From contig JACKER010000013.1 of NCBI GenBank assembly GCA_020632925.1, forward strand, positions 186,001 through 250,000: a stretch of DNA of 64,000 nt, read 5' to 3'. Under the pieces are notes generated by a model, which saw nothing but the letters and a program-made list of their open reading frames with translations, did not search any database and was not told where the DNA came from. Origin of the DNA: Alphaproteobacteria bacterium. GTDB lineage: Bacteria; Myxococcota_A; UBA796; GCA-2862545. Position numbers and translations under genes: made by a program. Positions 1-9,500 of this stretch are shown here, piece after piece (within the stretch, counting starts at the first letter, position 1; each line of letters opens with the position of its first letter).

Positions 1-2
1 GG

Positions 3-1046
3 AACCTGCTGTGGGCAGCGCTCGCGGCGGAGGACCGCGGGCGCGCGCTCGAGCACCTGGTCGGGTTCCGGGAGCGCTGGCCCGAGGACGTGACCGGGCG
101 TCTGCTGCACGCGCTGTGGACGGCGGATCCGGGCCTGCTCCCGAGCGAGGCGCCCGCCGCCGCCGACCCCTGGCTCGCCGACCTCTCGCGCTCCGACGGC
201 TTCGCGGAGGGGCTGCTCTGGCTCGCGCGCGTCCGCACCGAGCCGGCGATGGTGCCCTGGCTGCTGGCGGCCTCGCGGCGGCTCGCGGATCCGGCACCGA
301 TGCTCGCGCTGCTCCACACGCTGCATCCGGACGAGCCGGACGTGCTGTCCGCGGTCGGCGCAGCGGCGACGGCGGCGAAGGACTGGGGGCGGGCCGCGGA
401 CGTGCTCTGGCATCGTGCGGCCCTCGTGACGGAGCCCGAGCGGGGCTACGCGGCGGCGGCCGAACGCCAGCGCCTGGTGACCGCCTGCTACCACGCCGCC
501 TGTGAGGCGCTCTACGGGCGACCCGCGGGCGCCGACCGTCCGCCGGGCAAGCCGTCCGACGAGGCCCTGGCGCGGACGGAGGACCTGATCGGCCGTGCGC
601 TGTCGGCCCTCGAGGCCGTGCCCGCGAACGCCCTGCACGCAGCCTGCTGGGTGGTGCTCGCGCTGGTCGCTGCCTGGCGCAAGGACCACGCGACGGCGCT
701 GCGGCTCGCGGACGACGCCGTCACCATCGACCCCACCGCGCACGCCCTGACCACACGGGCCTCCGTCCGTTGCAGCCTGGGAGACCTCGCGGGCGCGGCC
801 TCGGACGCCGTGGCGGCGCTCGCCAAGGCCCCCGACCACCACCACGCCGAGCTCGTGCTGGCCTGCGTCGCGGGCAAGCGCCGGAAGCCCTGGGCCGCGG
901 TGCGCCCCCACGTCGAGCGGGTGGTGGCGCTGTGGCCCGAGGGTCGCCCAGAGCTCGCGGAGGAGCCCGACCTCGCCCGGTACCGCCGCGAGCCGGCGTT
1001 CCGGGCGTTGGTGGGGTTGGATGGCCAGGGAGGCGGTGGGGCGTAG
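3..1046 (+). CDS. TPR-like helical repeat protein, 5' end missing
   Basis: The frame is open from the left edge, so the start lies outside; 347 residues are visible. The sequence is rich in Ala, Leu and Arg and looks all-helical. It contains TPR-type helix pairs, for example around 'DDAVTIDPTAHALTTRASV', and ends with 'DLARYRREPAFRALVGL', a phrase typical of the last repeat of bacterial TPR proteins. TPR arrays usually bind other proteins; no enzyme motif is visible. Three GTG-started versions of the same frame exist further in, but the upstream codons continue the same composition, so the gene probably began before the window. It could be the tail of a kinase-TPR protein like those at 39.6 and 59.9 kb, but no kinase part is visible to prove it. 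Confidence 0.7.
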   Translation, partial: NLLWAALAAEDRGRALEHLVGFRERWPEDVTGRLLHALWTADPGLLPSEAPAAADPWLADLSRSDGFAEGLLWLARVRTEPAMVPWLLAASRRLADPAPMLALLHTLHPDEPDVLSAVGAAATAAKDWGRAADVLWHRAALVTEPERGYAAAAERQRLVTACYHAACEALYGRPAGADRPPGKPSDEALARTEDLIGRALSALEAVPANALHAACWVVLALVAAWRKDHATALRLADDAVTIDPTAHALTTRASVRCSLGDLAGAASDAVAALAKAPDHHHAELVLACVAGKRRKPWAAVRPHVERVVALWPEGRPELAEEPDLARYRREPAFRALVGLDGQGGGGA

Positions 1047-1060
1047 CCCCCACAGTCCGC

Positions 1061-1090
1061 GTGCCCGTGCCCGTGCCCGTGCCCGTGCCC
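1061..1090. repeat. (GTGCCC)5 hexanucleotide repeat
   Basis: Five exact GTGCCC units directly downstream of the TPR-like gene. The same hexamer occurs seven times inside the kinase gene at 36177-36218, where it encodes Val-Pro. The rest of the gap up to 1196 is C/G-rich, with an imperfect CCCC/GGGG dyad near 1136-1170. No gene is seen there. Confidence 0.85.
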
Positions 1091-1196
1091 GTCAACGGCG
1101 CTGGAACCGGCACCATCGGTCGCCTGGCTCCCTGCCCCCTACCCCGACCCTGTGGGGAAGAGGGGGAGAAACCACCTGCGGGGAGCGGGGGCCGCC

Positions 1197-1979
1197 CTAT
1201 CGGCACCAGCCGGCGAGGAAGCGCTGGAAGTCGGCGACGGCCACCGGGAACAGCTCGCGCCACTCCCGCTCCACGGCGTCCGCGCCTCCGAGCGCCTCGT
1301 GCAGCGCGCGGAAGTAGAGGTCGAGCCCCGCTCGCGTGTCCCGGTCGGACTCGCCGTACAGCAGGTAGGCGACATCGCGCATGCCGACGCCGCCCCCGAC
1401 GTATTGGAAGTCCACGGCCGCCGGGGTTCCGTCGCGGGCGCGCAGGAAGTTCGCCGGCTTGGCGTCGCCGTGGACGAGCGTCCGGAAGCGTGCGCCCGCC
1501 AGCCGGGCGTCGAGCGCGGGTGCGGCCTCCCGCAGCGGCCCGGGCGCCATCGCGCGCAGCTCGTCGGGGCGGGTCGCGAGGTGCCAGTAGCTCCCCTCGG
1601 GCCACAAGCCATCCGGCTCCACGCCGAGGAAGCTCGCGTGGAAGGCGGCGAGCCAGCACAAGCACTCCCCGAGCGAGGGCTTCCGGGTCTCGTCCAGGTC
1701 CTCGAGGATCAGCAGCCCGGGCTCCGCGTGCCACCGTCGCGCGACGCGGCTCCCCGCTCGGTGCGCGAAGCGCGCGTAGAAGGTCTGCTCGATCGCGTAG
1801 GAGCGCAGCTTCCGCTCGTGCGAGCGCCCGCGTCCCGGCGGGGCCTGCACGTGCTTGACGACCACGCTGTCGGCCTCGTGCCCCGTCAGTGCGTAGCGGA
1901 CGACCTCGCCGTACCCGCCCCACAGCGACTGCACGCGCCGCACGCGCCGGGCCTCGCGGGCGCCGAGCGCGCTCCGCAC
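1197..1979 (-). CDS. Aminoglycoside/EcKinase-like phosphotransferase
   Basis: About 260 residues with the protein-kinase-like fold of small-molecule phosphotransferases (APH / choline kinase / EcKinase group). The catalytic loop is 'LVHGDAKPANFL' (HGD....N). The metal-binding Asp follows in 'AVDFQYVGGG'; DFQ in place of DFG/DLD is typical of the EcKinase branch. An N-terminal 'VVVKHVQAP' supplies the ATP-anchoring Lys. The substrate is unknown. The start is uncertain: the nearest in-frame GTG (complement of 1977-1979) lies 17 bp after the stop of the upstream transporter gene, so the two are probably co-transcribed and coupled. The open frame runs much further upstream but overlaps the transporter and is rejected. 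Confidence 0.75.
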   Translation of the reverse strand: MRSALGAREARRVRRVQSLWGGYGEVVRYALTGHEADSVVVKHVQAPPGRGRSHERKLRSYAIEQTFYARFAHRAGSRVARRWHAEPGLLILEDLDETRKPSLGECLCWLAAFHASFLGVEPDGLWPEGSYWHLATRPDELRAMAPGPLREAAPALDARLAGARFRTLVHGDAKPANFLRARDGTPAAVDFQYVGGGVGMRDVAYLLYGESDRDTRAGLDLYFRALHEALGGADAVEREWRELFPVAVADFQRFLAGWCR

Positions 1980-1996
1980 CCGCTCGTCGAGGTCGC

Positions 1997-3619
1997 TCAG
2001 GTGAGGTTCAGGCGCTTCACCCAGGCGCCGTAGCCAGCGATGCCCACCGCGGAGACCACGCCGATCGCGGCCATGGCGATCCAGATCGCGCCCGGATCGT
2101 GGTGCTGCAGCAGCATCGCCGTCACGTCGTGCGACGAGCCACCGACCAGCTTCACGAGCTCGTCGAAGGCCTCGCCCTGCGGCACGGCGGCGACCTGATC
2201 GGCGCTCCAGCCCTTCTCCATCAGCATCTCGCGAGAGAACGTCTCCTTCGACGAGAACCGGTCGTAGAGCATGGGGCAGAGCTTGCTCTCCGCCATCCAC
2301 CCGATCGCGATCGGGATCTGCGCGAACCCGAGGTACATCGCCTTCTTGTCGGAGGGAGCGAAGTTCCCGACGTACTCGGAGAACTTGGGCGAGGACATCA
2401 TCTCGCCGACCGAGAAGATGGCGATGGCGCCGAGCGACACCCAGCCGAGCGTGGACAGCCCGGACGCGAGCAGGGCGACCGAGGCGAAGAGCGTCCCGAG
2501 CACCATGCTGTGGATCGCCTGGAGCTTGCCGGAGAGCCAGGCGAACACGAAGCACGTGATCATGATCAGGCCGGCGTTCACGTTGAGCATGCCCTCGGGC
2601 TGGATCTCCGTGGCGCTGTCGTTCATGACCACGAAGAAGGCGACGACGGGGTTCACGCCCTGTCCGCTGCCGCCGAAGAGCGTGCTGACGATGTCGCGGG
2701 TGTCGACCCAGTCCTCGATGTGCGCCGGGAGCACGTCGAACAGCGAGTTGAACATGAACCAGAAGCCCGAGAAGATCAGGAGGTAGGGCCACACGTGCGG
2801 GCGCCGCAGCTCGCGCAGCGAGTCCCGGAAGAGGTTCGGCTCCTCCGGGATGGCGGGGGGCGCCTCGGACTCGTCGACCTCCTGGCCGGCCGCGATGGCC
2901 TCCGCCCGCGCCTTCACCCAGGCCTCCGCGTCCGCCTTGGCCTTCGCGAGCGCGTCCGCCTTGGCCTTCGCCTGGGCGCGCGTCTCCTCGAGCCCGGGCT
3001 CCTTGTACGTCAGCAGCAGCAGGAAGTTCAGGCAGATGATGGCGGCGCAGGCCAGGAAGACGTACCGCCACTCCATCTTGCGCATGAAGCCCGCGACCAG
3101 CGGCCCGAGGAAGCCGCCGATGTTGACCGTCTGGTAGAAGACGCCCCAGGCGAGCGAGCTGTTCTCGCGGCTCGTGGCCTTCACCAGCGTGCCCTGGATG
3201 CCGGGCTTGAAGATCGCGGTGCCCGTCGCGAGCACGATCGCGCCTGCGAAGAAGCCCCAGTAGGTCGGGAAGGCCGCCATCAGGAGGTACCCGCCGATCT
3301 TGACCACCGTGCTCGCGGCGATCGTCTGCTTGTACCCGAAGCGGTCGGAGAGGCCGCCGGTGAACACGGGCACCACCGTCTGGAACATGGCCCAGGCGAG
3401 CAGCAGGTTGCCGAAGTCGGACAGCGAGACGCCGAGCCCGCCCTCGGAGGCGGGGGCCTTGGCGTACAGCGTCGCGACCGCCTTCACGCCGTAGTACGCG
3501 AGCCGCTCGACCATCTCCATCGCGCCGACGACCCAGAAGACGTACCCGAGGCTGGCGATGCCGGCGACGAGCCCGAGCTGCTTCACGTCCGCGACGGCGG
3601 AGGACTGCGCTTGCGCCAT
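1997..3619 (-). CDS. POT/PTR-type MFS transporter
   Basis: A 540-residue polytopic membrane protein of the major facilitator superfamily. Helix 1 carries 'EMVERLAYYG', matching the ExxER..YYG motif of proton-dependent oligopeptide (POT/PTR2) transporters, where these residues take part in proton coupling. 'GGLSDRFGYKQT' is the MFS loop 2-3 motif. An unusual Ala/Lys-rich, probably helical cytoplasmic insert (about residues 218-255, repeats of 'AKAKADALAK' type) separates the two six-helix halves. The ATG start follows from loss of hydrophobic sequence upstream. It is the first gene of a two-gene unit with the phosphotransferase. Peptides are the usual POT substrate, but the specificity here is not proven. 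Confidence 0.85.
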   Translation of the reverse strand: MAQAQSSAVADVKQLGLVAGIASLGYVFWVVGAMEMVERLAYYGVKAVATLYAKAPASEGGLGVSLSDFGNLLLAWAMFQTVVPVFTGGLSDRFGYKQTIAASTVVKIGGYLLMAAFPTYWGFFAGAIVLATGTAIFKPGIQGTLVKATSRENSSLAWGVFYQTVNIGGFLGPLVAGFMRKMEWRYVFLACAAIICLNFLLLLTYKEPGLEETRAQAKAKADALAKAKADAEAWVKARAEAIAAGQEVDESEAPPAIPEEPNLFRDSLRELRRPHVWPYLLIFSGFWFMFNSLFDVLPAHIEDWVDTRDIVSTLFGGSGQGVNPVVAFFVVMNDSATEIQPEGMLNVNAGLIMITCFVFAWLSGKLQAIHSMVLGTLFASVALLASGLSTLGWVSLGAIAIFSVGEMMSSPKFSEYVGNFAPSDKKAMYLGFAQIPIAIGWMAESKLCPMLYDRFSSKETFSREMLMEKGWSADQVAAVPQGEAFDELVKLVGGSSHDVTAMLLQHHDPGAIWIAMAAIGVVSAVGIAGYGAWVKRLNLT

Positions 3620-3696
3620 GTGTGCTGACTCCCTGGACGAATCGCGGAGGGTATCGGTGGAGGGGCCGCTGGTCCAGCCCGGGGATAGATCGTGAC

Positions 3697-4620
3697 GTGC
3701 GAAACGGGTCGGTCCTGCCGGTCGTGCTGGCGCTGCTGACGCTCTACCTGGTGTGGGGCTCGACCTACCTCGCCATCCGCTTCGTGGTGGAGGCCGACCT
3801 GCCGCTGCTGTGGACGGCGGCGGTGCGGTTCGCGATCGCCGGCGCGCTGATGGTCGGCGGTGCGGTCGCCCGGGGCACGGCGCGTCCGACGCGTGCCGAG
3901 CTGGGCAACGCGTTCGTGGCGGGCGTGTTGATGTTCGTCGGCAGCAACGGGCTCGTGATGGCCGGGCAGACGCGCATCGCGTCGGGGCTCGCTGCCGTCC
4001 TGGTCGCGCTGACGCCGGTGTGGATCGCGCTGTTCGACGCCGCGCGCGGCGAGCGGCCCGGGCCGATGCGGGCGCTGGGCGTGGTGCTCGGGCTGGTGGG
4101 CGTCGGGGTGCTGCTCGATCCGCGCGGGTCCACGGTCGACCCGCTGGGCGCGGGCGCGGTGATCGGCGCGTCGCTGTGCTGGTCCACGGGCACGATGTGG
4201 AGCCGCCTGCGACCGATGCCGACGGACCCGGTGCTCTCCGCCGGGCTGCAGATGGCGATGGCGTCGGTCGTGCTGGCACCGGCGGGGTTCGCCCTCGGGG
4301 AGCGCTGGCCCGACCACGTCCCCGCGAGCGGTCTCCTGGGCTTCGTCTGGCTGCTCGTGGGCGGGAGCATCGTCGGCTACGGCAGCTACACCTGGCTGCT
4401 CAAGGTCACGAAGCCCGCCATCGCGACGACGTACGCCTACGTGAACCCGCTGGTCGCCGTGATCCTCGGGTTCTTCCTCGCCGGCGAGCAGCTCTCGCCG
4501 CGGTCGGTGGTCGCAGGCGCCGCGATCCTCGCCGGGGTCGCCGCGATCACGCTGGACCGCCCCCGGCGGCGACCCGCTGCGCTCTCAGGCGCCGTCGAGC
4601 AGGCGCCGCTCGATCCGTAG
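3697..4620 (+). CDS. EamA-family (DMT) permease
   Basis: 307 residues with about ten hydrophobic helices in two EamA repeats. The first repeat begins 'LYLVWGSTYLAIRFVVEA', a classic EamA opening. The second ends with 'TTYAYVNPLVAVILGFFLAG', the conserved Pro-containing helix. Members export amino acids or metabolites such as threonine, homoserine or purines; the substrate cannot be read from sequence. The GTG at 3697 is chosen because the open frame further upstream is polar and lies in the intergenic space divergent from the POT gene. The last 36 bp overlap the convergent gene on the other strand. Confidence 0.85.
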   Translation: MRNGSVLPVVLALLTLYLVWGSTYLAIRFVVEADLPLLWTAAVRFAIAGALMVGGAVARGTARPTRAELGNAFVAGVLMFVGSNGLVMAGQTRIASGLAAVLVALTPVWIALFDAARGERPGPMRALGVVLGLVGVGVLLDPRGSTVDPLGAGAVIGASLCWSTGTMWSRLRPMPTDPVLSAGLQMAMASVVLAPAGFALGERWPDHVPASGLLGFVWLLVGGSIVGYGSYTWLLKVTKPAIATTYAYVNPLVAVILGFFLAGEQLSPRSVVAGAAILAGVAAITLDRPRRRPAALSGAVEQAPLDP

Positions 4621-5175
4621 GCGTCGGCTGGTGGAACCCCGCTTGCCCTGGTCGGCCAGCAGCCCCATCCGACGGGTGTCCCGGTCGATCAGCCAGGCGC
4701 GGACCACCTCCTCGTCGATGGGCGTGACAGAGGCCACGAGCACCAGGTCCTCGGCGGGACGGAAGACGCGGACGCTCCCGTCGGGGTCCATGGTGGCGAG
4801 GAAGGTGGTGGTCCGCGGGTCGCCGAGGCGATGGTCCTCGGTGATCGGGGTGTCGACGAGCTCGAGGGACACCGCGACCCGCTCCGCGGACAGGACACCG
4901 AGGTCCAGCTCCAGGACGGGGACCTGCTCCCACGAGCGACCATCTCCCACGGTCCCCTTCCGGCCCGCGTGCATCGAGCCCTCGGTGCCTGCCTCGAGCA
5001 CGAGGGTCGGCGCCGCGAGGACCTCGATCCCGTCGTCGTCACCGAGCTCGTCGTCCTCGCCCACCAGCGCGATCACGGCCCCGAGCGCGTCGGGATCCCG
5101 CAACGCCGCGTCCGCCAACCGTTTCGCCAGGCCATCGTCTCCCGTGCGCAGCAGGAACAGCTCGACCACCAGCAT
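4585..5175 (-). CDS. Conserved hypothetical protein, 196 aa
   Basis: The ATG at 5175 is preceded by GGAGGTGTCC, a good ribosome binding site, so it is preferred over the longer open frame. The protein starts with 'MLVVELFLLRTGDDGLAKRL' and is a soluble, acidic alpha/beta protein with several Asp/Glu clusters ('VGEDDELGDDDGIEV'). There is no signal peptide, membrane helix or recognised catalytic motif. The beta-rich second half ('VLELDLGVLSAERVAVSLEL') contains 'RVFRPAEDLVLVASVTP'. It does not match any family I recognise. The 3' end overlaps the EamA gene convergently by 36 bp. Confidence 0.6.
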   Translation of the reverse strand: MLVVELFLLRTGDDGLAKRLADAALRDPDALGAVIALVGEDDELGDDDGIEVLAAPTLVLEAGTEGSMHAGRKGTVGDGRSWEQVPVLELDLGVLSAERVAVSLELVDTPITEDHRLGDPRTTTFLATMDPDGSVRVFRPAEDLVLVASVTPIDEEVVRAWLIDRDTRRMGLLADQGKRGSTSRRLRIERRLLDGA

Positions 5176-5243
5176 GGACACCTCCGGGCCACCCGCAGAG
5201 CAAGCCCTGGGCCAACGGATCCTCGGCGTTCGAACGTAGGTGG

Positions 5244-5260
5244 CGGGACATCCTGTCCCG
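5244..5260. promoter_or_regulatory. 17-bp dyad, possible operator or hairpin
   Basis: CGGGACATCCTGTCCCG has perfect 7-bp arms around a 3-bp centre. It lies about 70 bp upstream of the ATG of the gene at 4585-5175, where an operator could sit. No cognate regulator is adjacent, so function is only inferred. Confidence 0.3.
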
Positions 5261-5298
5261 TGGGGCTCGGTGGAGGACCGCCAACGCGACAACCGATC

Positions 5299-5360
5299 AG
5301 GGGTCAGGTCGTCTGCATTAGCATTTCGGACGAAATGCTAATGCAGACGACCTGACCCCT
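5299..5360. mobile_element. Perfect 30-bp inverted repeat (MITE/REP-like element)
   Basis: Two 30-bp arms (5299-5328 and 5331-5360) are exact reverse complements, separated by only GA. The outer end of each arm reads AGGGGTCAGGTCGTCTGCA. The arms would fold into one long hairpin. TGACCCC-ended palindromes of this look are, as far as I recall, found around IS200/RAYT-type transposases in several proteobacterial groups. No transposase is in the window, so this would be a non-autonomous copy. Flanking CGACAAC (5287-5293) and GTTGTCG (5377-5383) form a further, offset inverted pair. Confidence 0.6.
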
Positions 5361-5434
5361 TCAGCGCTTGTCGCCAGTTGTCGTTTCACCCGTTCCGCAC
5401 TGCGCGAAGGGCGGCAACGGGACACCTCGGGAGC

Positions 5435-5644
5435 ATGGTGCTCCGATGTGTTCGATGTGATGCTCGCTGGCCAGGGATGGCCGAGCGTTGCCCTGCGTGT
5501 GGCAGCTCCGTGCCCCCCAGGCTGGTGATGCTTCCTGCCAGCGTCACGGTCGTGGGCGAGTGGCACGCTGAGGGTGAGGTCGGCGTGATGTTCGCTGTAG
5601 GCACGGCGGACGGGCCTGCAACACTCGGACGTTCCCCGGCGTAG
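5435..5644 (+). CDS. Putative small zinc-ribbon protein
   Basis: A 69-residue frame starting 'MVLRCVRCDARWPGMAERCPACGSS', followed by a beta-like segment 'VMLPASVTVVGEWHAEGEVGVMFAVG'. The two CxxC pairs 14 residues apart form a typical zinc ribbon, which argues that it is coding. The GGGAG preceding the ATG is only one base away, and a TTG 57 bp upstream would give an 88-residue form, so the start is open. Codon use is less GC-biased (many codons end in T or A) than in neighbouring genes, and the frame sits just beside the inverted-repeat element. It could be a recent arrival or a chance frame. Function unknown. Confidence 0.42.
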   Translation: MVLRCVRCDARWPGMAERCPACGSSVPPRLVMLPASVTVVGEWHAEGEVGVMFAVGTADGPATLGRSPA

Positions 5645-5667
5645 GGTGCGCCGACGAGGGGGACGGG

Positions 5668-6540
5668 ATGCGGCTGGAAGTGAAAGGTCTCGGGAAGACC
5701 TACGCGAACGGGGTGAAGGCGCTCGACGACGTGTCCTTCGACCTCGAGCCGGGCATGTTCGGGCTGCTCGGGCCCAACGGTGCCGGCAAGTCCACGCTCA
5801 TGCGGACGCTCGCCACCCTCCAGGACGCGGACCGCGGGGCCGTCACGCTCGGCCAGGTCGACGTCCTGCGCGACAAGGAGGCGGTCCGTCGCACGCTCGG
5901 CTACCTCCCGCAGGAGTTCGGGCTGACGCCCAAGGCGCGCGCCGAGGACCTGCTCGACACCTTCGCCGTCCTCAAGGGCATCACCGCTCGCGCCGACCGC
6001 CGCGCCGTCGTCGAGGCCCTGCTCCGCAAGACCAACCTCTGGGACGTGCGCCGTCAGCAGGTCGGCGGGTTCTCGGGCGGCATGAAGCGCCGCTTCGGCA
6101 TCGCCATCGCGCTCCTCGGCGACCCCAAGCTCATCATCGTCGACGAGCCCACCGCGGGCCTCGATCCCGCCGAGCGCGGGCGCTTCCACAACCTGCTCTC
6201 CGAGATCGGCCGCGACGCGATCGTCATCCTGTCCACGCACATCGTGGAGGACGTCGCCAACCTCTGCCCGCGGGTGGCCGTGCTCTTCCAGGGGCGCATC
6301 CAGCTCCAGGGCAGCCCCGAAGAGCTCTGCGACCGCCTCGCCCCGCGGCTCTTCCGCAAGGTCGTCGCGCACGACGAGGTGGCCGCGCTCGAGGCCGCGC
6401 TGCCCGTCATCAGCCACCGCCTGCGCGCCGGCCGGCACGAGGTGCGGGTCGTCGCCGACGCGGCGCCCGAGGGCTTCGAGCCCGCGCCCGCCTCGCTCGA
6501 GGACGTGTACTTCGCGGTGATCTCGGGGCGCTGGTCGTGA
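5668..6540 (+). CDS. ABC transporter ATP-binding protein
   Basis: A 290-residue nucleotide-binding subunit. Walker A 'GPNGAGKST' is near residue 36, the signature 'FSGGMKRR' near 134, and Walker B 'LIIVDEPTAGLD' follows, with the switch His in 'ILSTHIVEDV'. Its last 60 residues form the extra C-terminal region common in ABC-2-type exporters of the multidrug/NatA/CcmA class. The stop overlaps the start of the permease-peptidase gene (GTGA, 4 bp), so the two products very likely form one transporter. Energy from ATP hydrolysis would drive export or a membrane-remodelling task; the substrate is unknown. Confidence 0.93.
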   Translation: MRLEVKGLGKTYANGVKALDDVSFDLEPGMFGLLGPNGAGKSTLMRTLATLQDADRGAVTLGQVDVLRDKEAVRRTLGYLPQEFGLTPKARAEDLLDTFAVLKGITARADRRAVVEALLRKTNLWDVRRQQVGGFSGGMKRRFGIAIALLGDPKLIIVDEPTAGLDPAERGRFHNLLSEIGRDAIVILSTHIVEDVANLCPRVAVLFQGRIQLQGSPEELCDRLAPRLFRKVVAHDEVAALEAALPVISHRLRAGRHEVRVVADAAPEGFEPAPASLEDVYFAVISGRWS

Positions 6541-9500
6541 CCGGCCTGCTCCTGCTCCGCTCGGAGCTCCGCGGCTGGCTGCGCCGGCCCGGCGTCCACC
6601 TGTTCTTCGGGCTCTTCTTCCTCCTCGGGCTCGCGACCATGGGCTCGATCGCCGGTTCGATCGAGTTCATCCAGGTCGGCGGGTTCGGCGGGCAGCAGAA
6701 GGCCGACTCGCCCACCGCCTTCGTGCTCTTCGGCGTCATCTGGGGCCTGTTCGCGACCATGAACATCGCGGCGGCCTCGGCCGGTGCCGCCACCCGAGAC
6801 GTGACCGACCGGATGCACCCGCTCGTCCACAGCACGCCGGTGTCCCGCTGGAACCTGCTCGTCCCGCGCTACCTCGGGGGCCTGCTGGTCAGCGCCTACC
6901 TCGTGAGCGGCCCGCCGCTCGGCATGCTCGTGGCGCGCGCGCTGCCCATCCTGGAACCCGAGCGCATCGGCGCCCTGAACGTCCCGGGGACCCTGCTGTC
7001 CCTGCTCGTCTGGCTCGGGCCGAACGTGCTGTTCACGTCCGCGCTCTTCTTCGCCATCGGCAGCCTCACGCGCCGCATGTTCCCCGCGTACATCGGCGGC
7101 GTCTTCCTGTTCGTGGGCTACCTCGGCGCGAGCGCGTTCTCCGACCTCGACGACCGCACGATCGGCGTCCTGATCGACCCGTTCGGCAGCACCGCGCTCG
7201 ACGAGCTCACCCGCTACTGGACGCCCGCCGAGAGCAACACGCTCCTCCCCATCCCCACGGGCATGGGGCTCGCGAACCGCGCGCTCTGGACCGGCGTTGG
7301 GCTGGCGACGCTGCTCTTCGCGTTCGTGGCGACCCCGCTCGACGAGCACGGCTGGCAGCCGCTCGCCCGCCTCTGGCGCCGTCCGAAGGAGGTGGAGCGC
7401 GAGGTCTCCGTGCCCGTGTCCGCGCCGGTTCCCCGGGTCGCGCGGCGCTTCGACCTCGGCGCCAGGCTGCTGCAGCTCCGGGTGCTCACCCGCCGCGCGG
7501 TCGGCGACGTGATCGGTCACCGCTACTTCTGGGCCTTCGTCGCGGCCGCGCTGCTCTTCGAGCTCCTCAACGCCCAGAACATCGGGAAGATGTACGGGAC
7601 CGAGACCTGGCCCGTGACGTACAAGGTCATCGAGATGCTCGAGGGCACGCTCGGGCTGTTCCTCGTCGTCGTGACGGCCTTCTACGCCGGCGAGCTCGTG
7701 TGGCAGGACCGCGACCGGGGCTCGGACCAGCTCGTGGACAGCACGCCCATCCCCGACGCCTTCCCGCTGCTCGCCCGGGTGGTAGCGCTCACCGCCGTCG
7801 TCCTCGGGCTGCACACCACGGTGCTGCTGGTGGGCCCGCTGTTCCAGCTGTTCAAGGGGTACACGACGTTCGAGCCAGCGCTCTACGTCCGCTGGATCTA
7901 CGTCCACTCGCTCCTGCGCTGGATCCCCACCGTCGTCCTCGCGATCGGCATGCACGCGCTCGCGAACCACAAGGTGGTCGGCCACGGCGCCGTGATCGGG
8001 TTCTTCGTCGCGATGGTGTTCCGCGAGTCCTGGGGCTTCGAGCTCGATCTGCCCTGGTACGACTCCTCGCCCTCGCTGCGGTACTCGGACATGGCGGGCT
8101 GGGGCAACGGCATCGGCGCCTTCTGGGTCTACCGGGCGTACTGGCTCGCGGCCTGCGTCGCGCTGCTCGCGGCCACCCGGCTGGTGTGGGTCCGCGGGAC
8201 CTCGCTCGGGTTCCGACACCGGCTCGCGGAGGCCAGACGTCGCCTGGACGGTCCGACGCTGGCGGTGGGAGGCGTCGCGAGCGCCGTGTTCGTCGGGTTC
8301 GCGGCGTTTCTCGGGTGGGAGACGGTCGCGGTCGGCCAGTACGAGAACTCGTCCGACACGCGGTCCGAGCAAGCGGCCTACGAGCGCGGCTTCAAGGCGA
8401 CGTGGGCCCACGCGCCGCACCCCGAGGTCACCGCGGTCGACGCGCGGGTCGACCTGTACCCGAGCGAGGCGCGAGCGCTGGTCCACGGGACGCTCTCGCT
8501 GGTCAACCCGCACGACGTGCCGATCGAGCGGATGCTGGTGCACTTCGCGGACGAGGACGACGTCGTGTCGTGGACGATGGATCCACCCGCGACCGAGGAG
8601 CGCGACCCCGAGCTCGAGGTCCGTGTGTGGACGTTGTCGCGCCCGATCCCGCCCGGCGGCACGGCCACGCTGACCTTCGAGGTCGACGACCACGTCCAGG
8701 GCATGCCGAACGGCGGCCCCGAGACCTCCATCGTCGGCAACGGGACCTTCCTCCACCACGGCGAGGTGTTCCCCTCGTTCGGGTACCAGGAGGACTGGGA
8801 GCTGTCGGACCCCGCGGACCGCCGCAAGCACGACCTGCCCGAGCGGCCGCGGATGCGCGACCTCGACGATCCCGAGGCGCGAGCGCACTCGTACCTCGGG
8901 GACGACGCGCACCGCGTGCCGTTCCAGGTGCGCCTGTCGACGGAGCCCGGCCAGACGCCGCTCGCGCCCGGCTCGGTCGTGGACGAGGGCATGGACGAGG
9001 GCGGACGTCCCTGGCGGACCTACCGCGCGGATCGGCCGATCCTGTACTTCTTCGCCTTCCTCTCGGGGAAGTGGGAGATCGCCCGGCGCGACGACGGCCC
9101 CGTCCCCGTCGAGGTCTGGTACCACCCGACCCACGCGAGCAACGTGGACCGCATGCTCGAGGGGATGGTCGCCTCGCTGCGCACCTTCGAGGAGCGCTTC
9201 GGCCCCTACCAGCACGAGATCCTGCGGATCGTGGAGTTCCCCCGGTACGACTCCTATGCCCAGAGCTTCCCGACGCTCATCCCGTTCAGCGAGTCCATCG
9301 GGTTCGTCGCGCGGGTATCGGACCCGGACGAGGACATCGACTACGTCTACTACGTGACCGCGCACGAGGTGGCGCACCAGTGGTGGGCGCACCAGGTCAT
9401 CGCCGGCAACGGCCAGGGCGCGACGCTGCTCTCGGAGTCGCTGGCGCAGTACTCGTCGCTGCGGGTGATGGAGGAGGCCTACGGGTCCGAGCACATCGAC

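Noticed and set aside
1889..3628. Long plus-strand frame opposite the POT transporter
   Set aside because: Charged, unstructured composition with no family signature; the opposite strand encodes an evident membrane transporter.
5318..5566. 82-codon minus-strand frame over the palindrome and zinc-ribbon region
   Set aside because: It runs through the inverted repeat and has no protein-like pattern; the plus-strand frame has the CxxC pairs.
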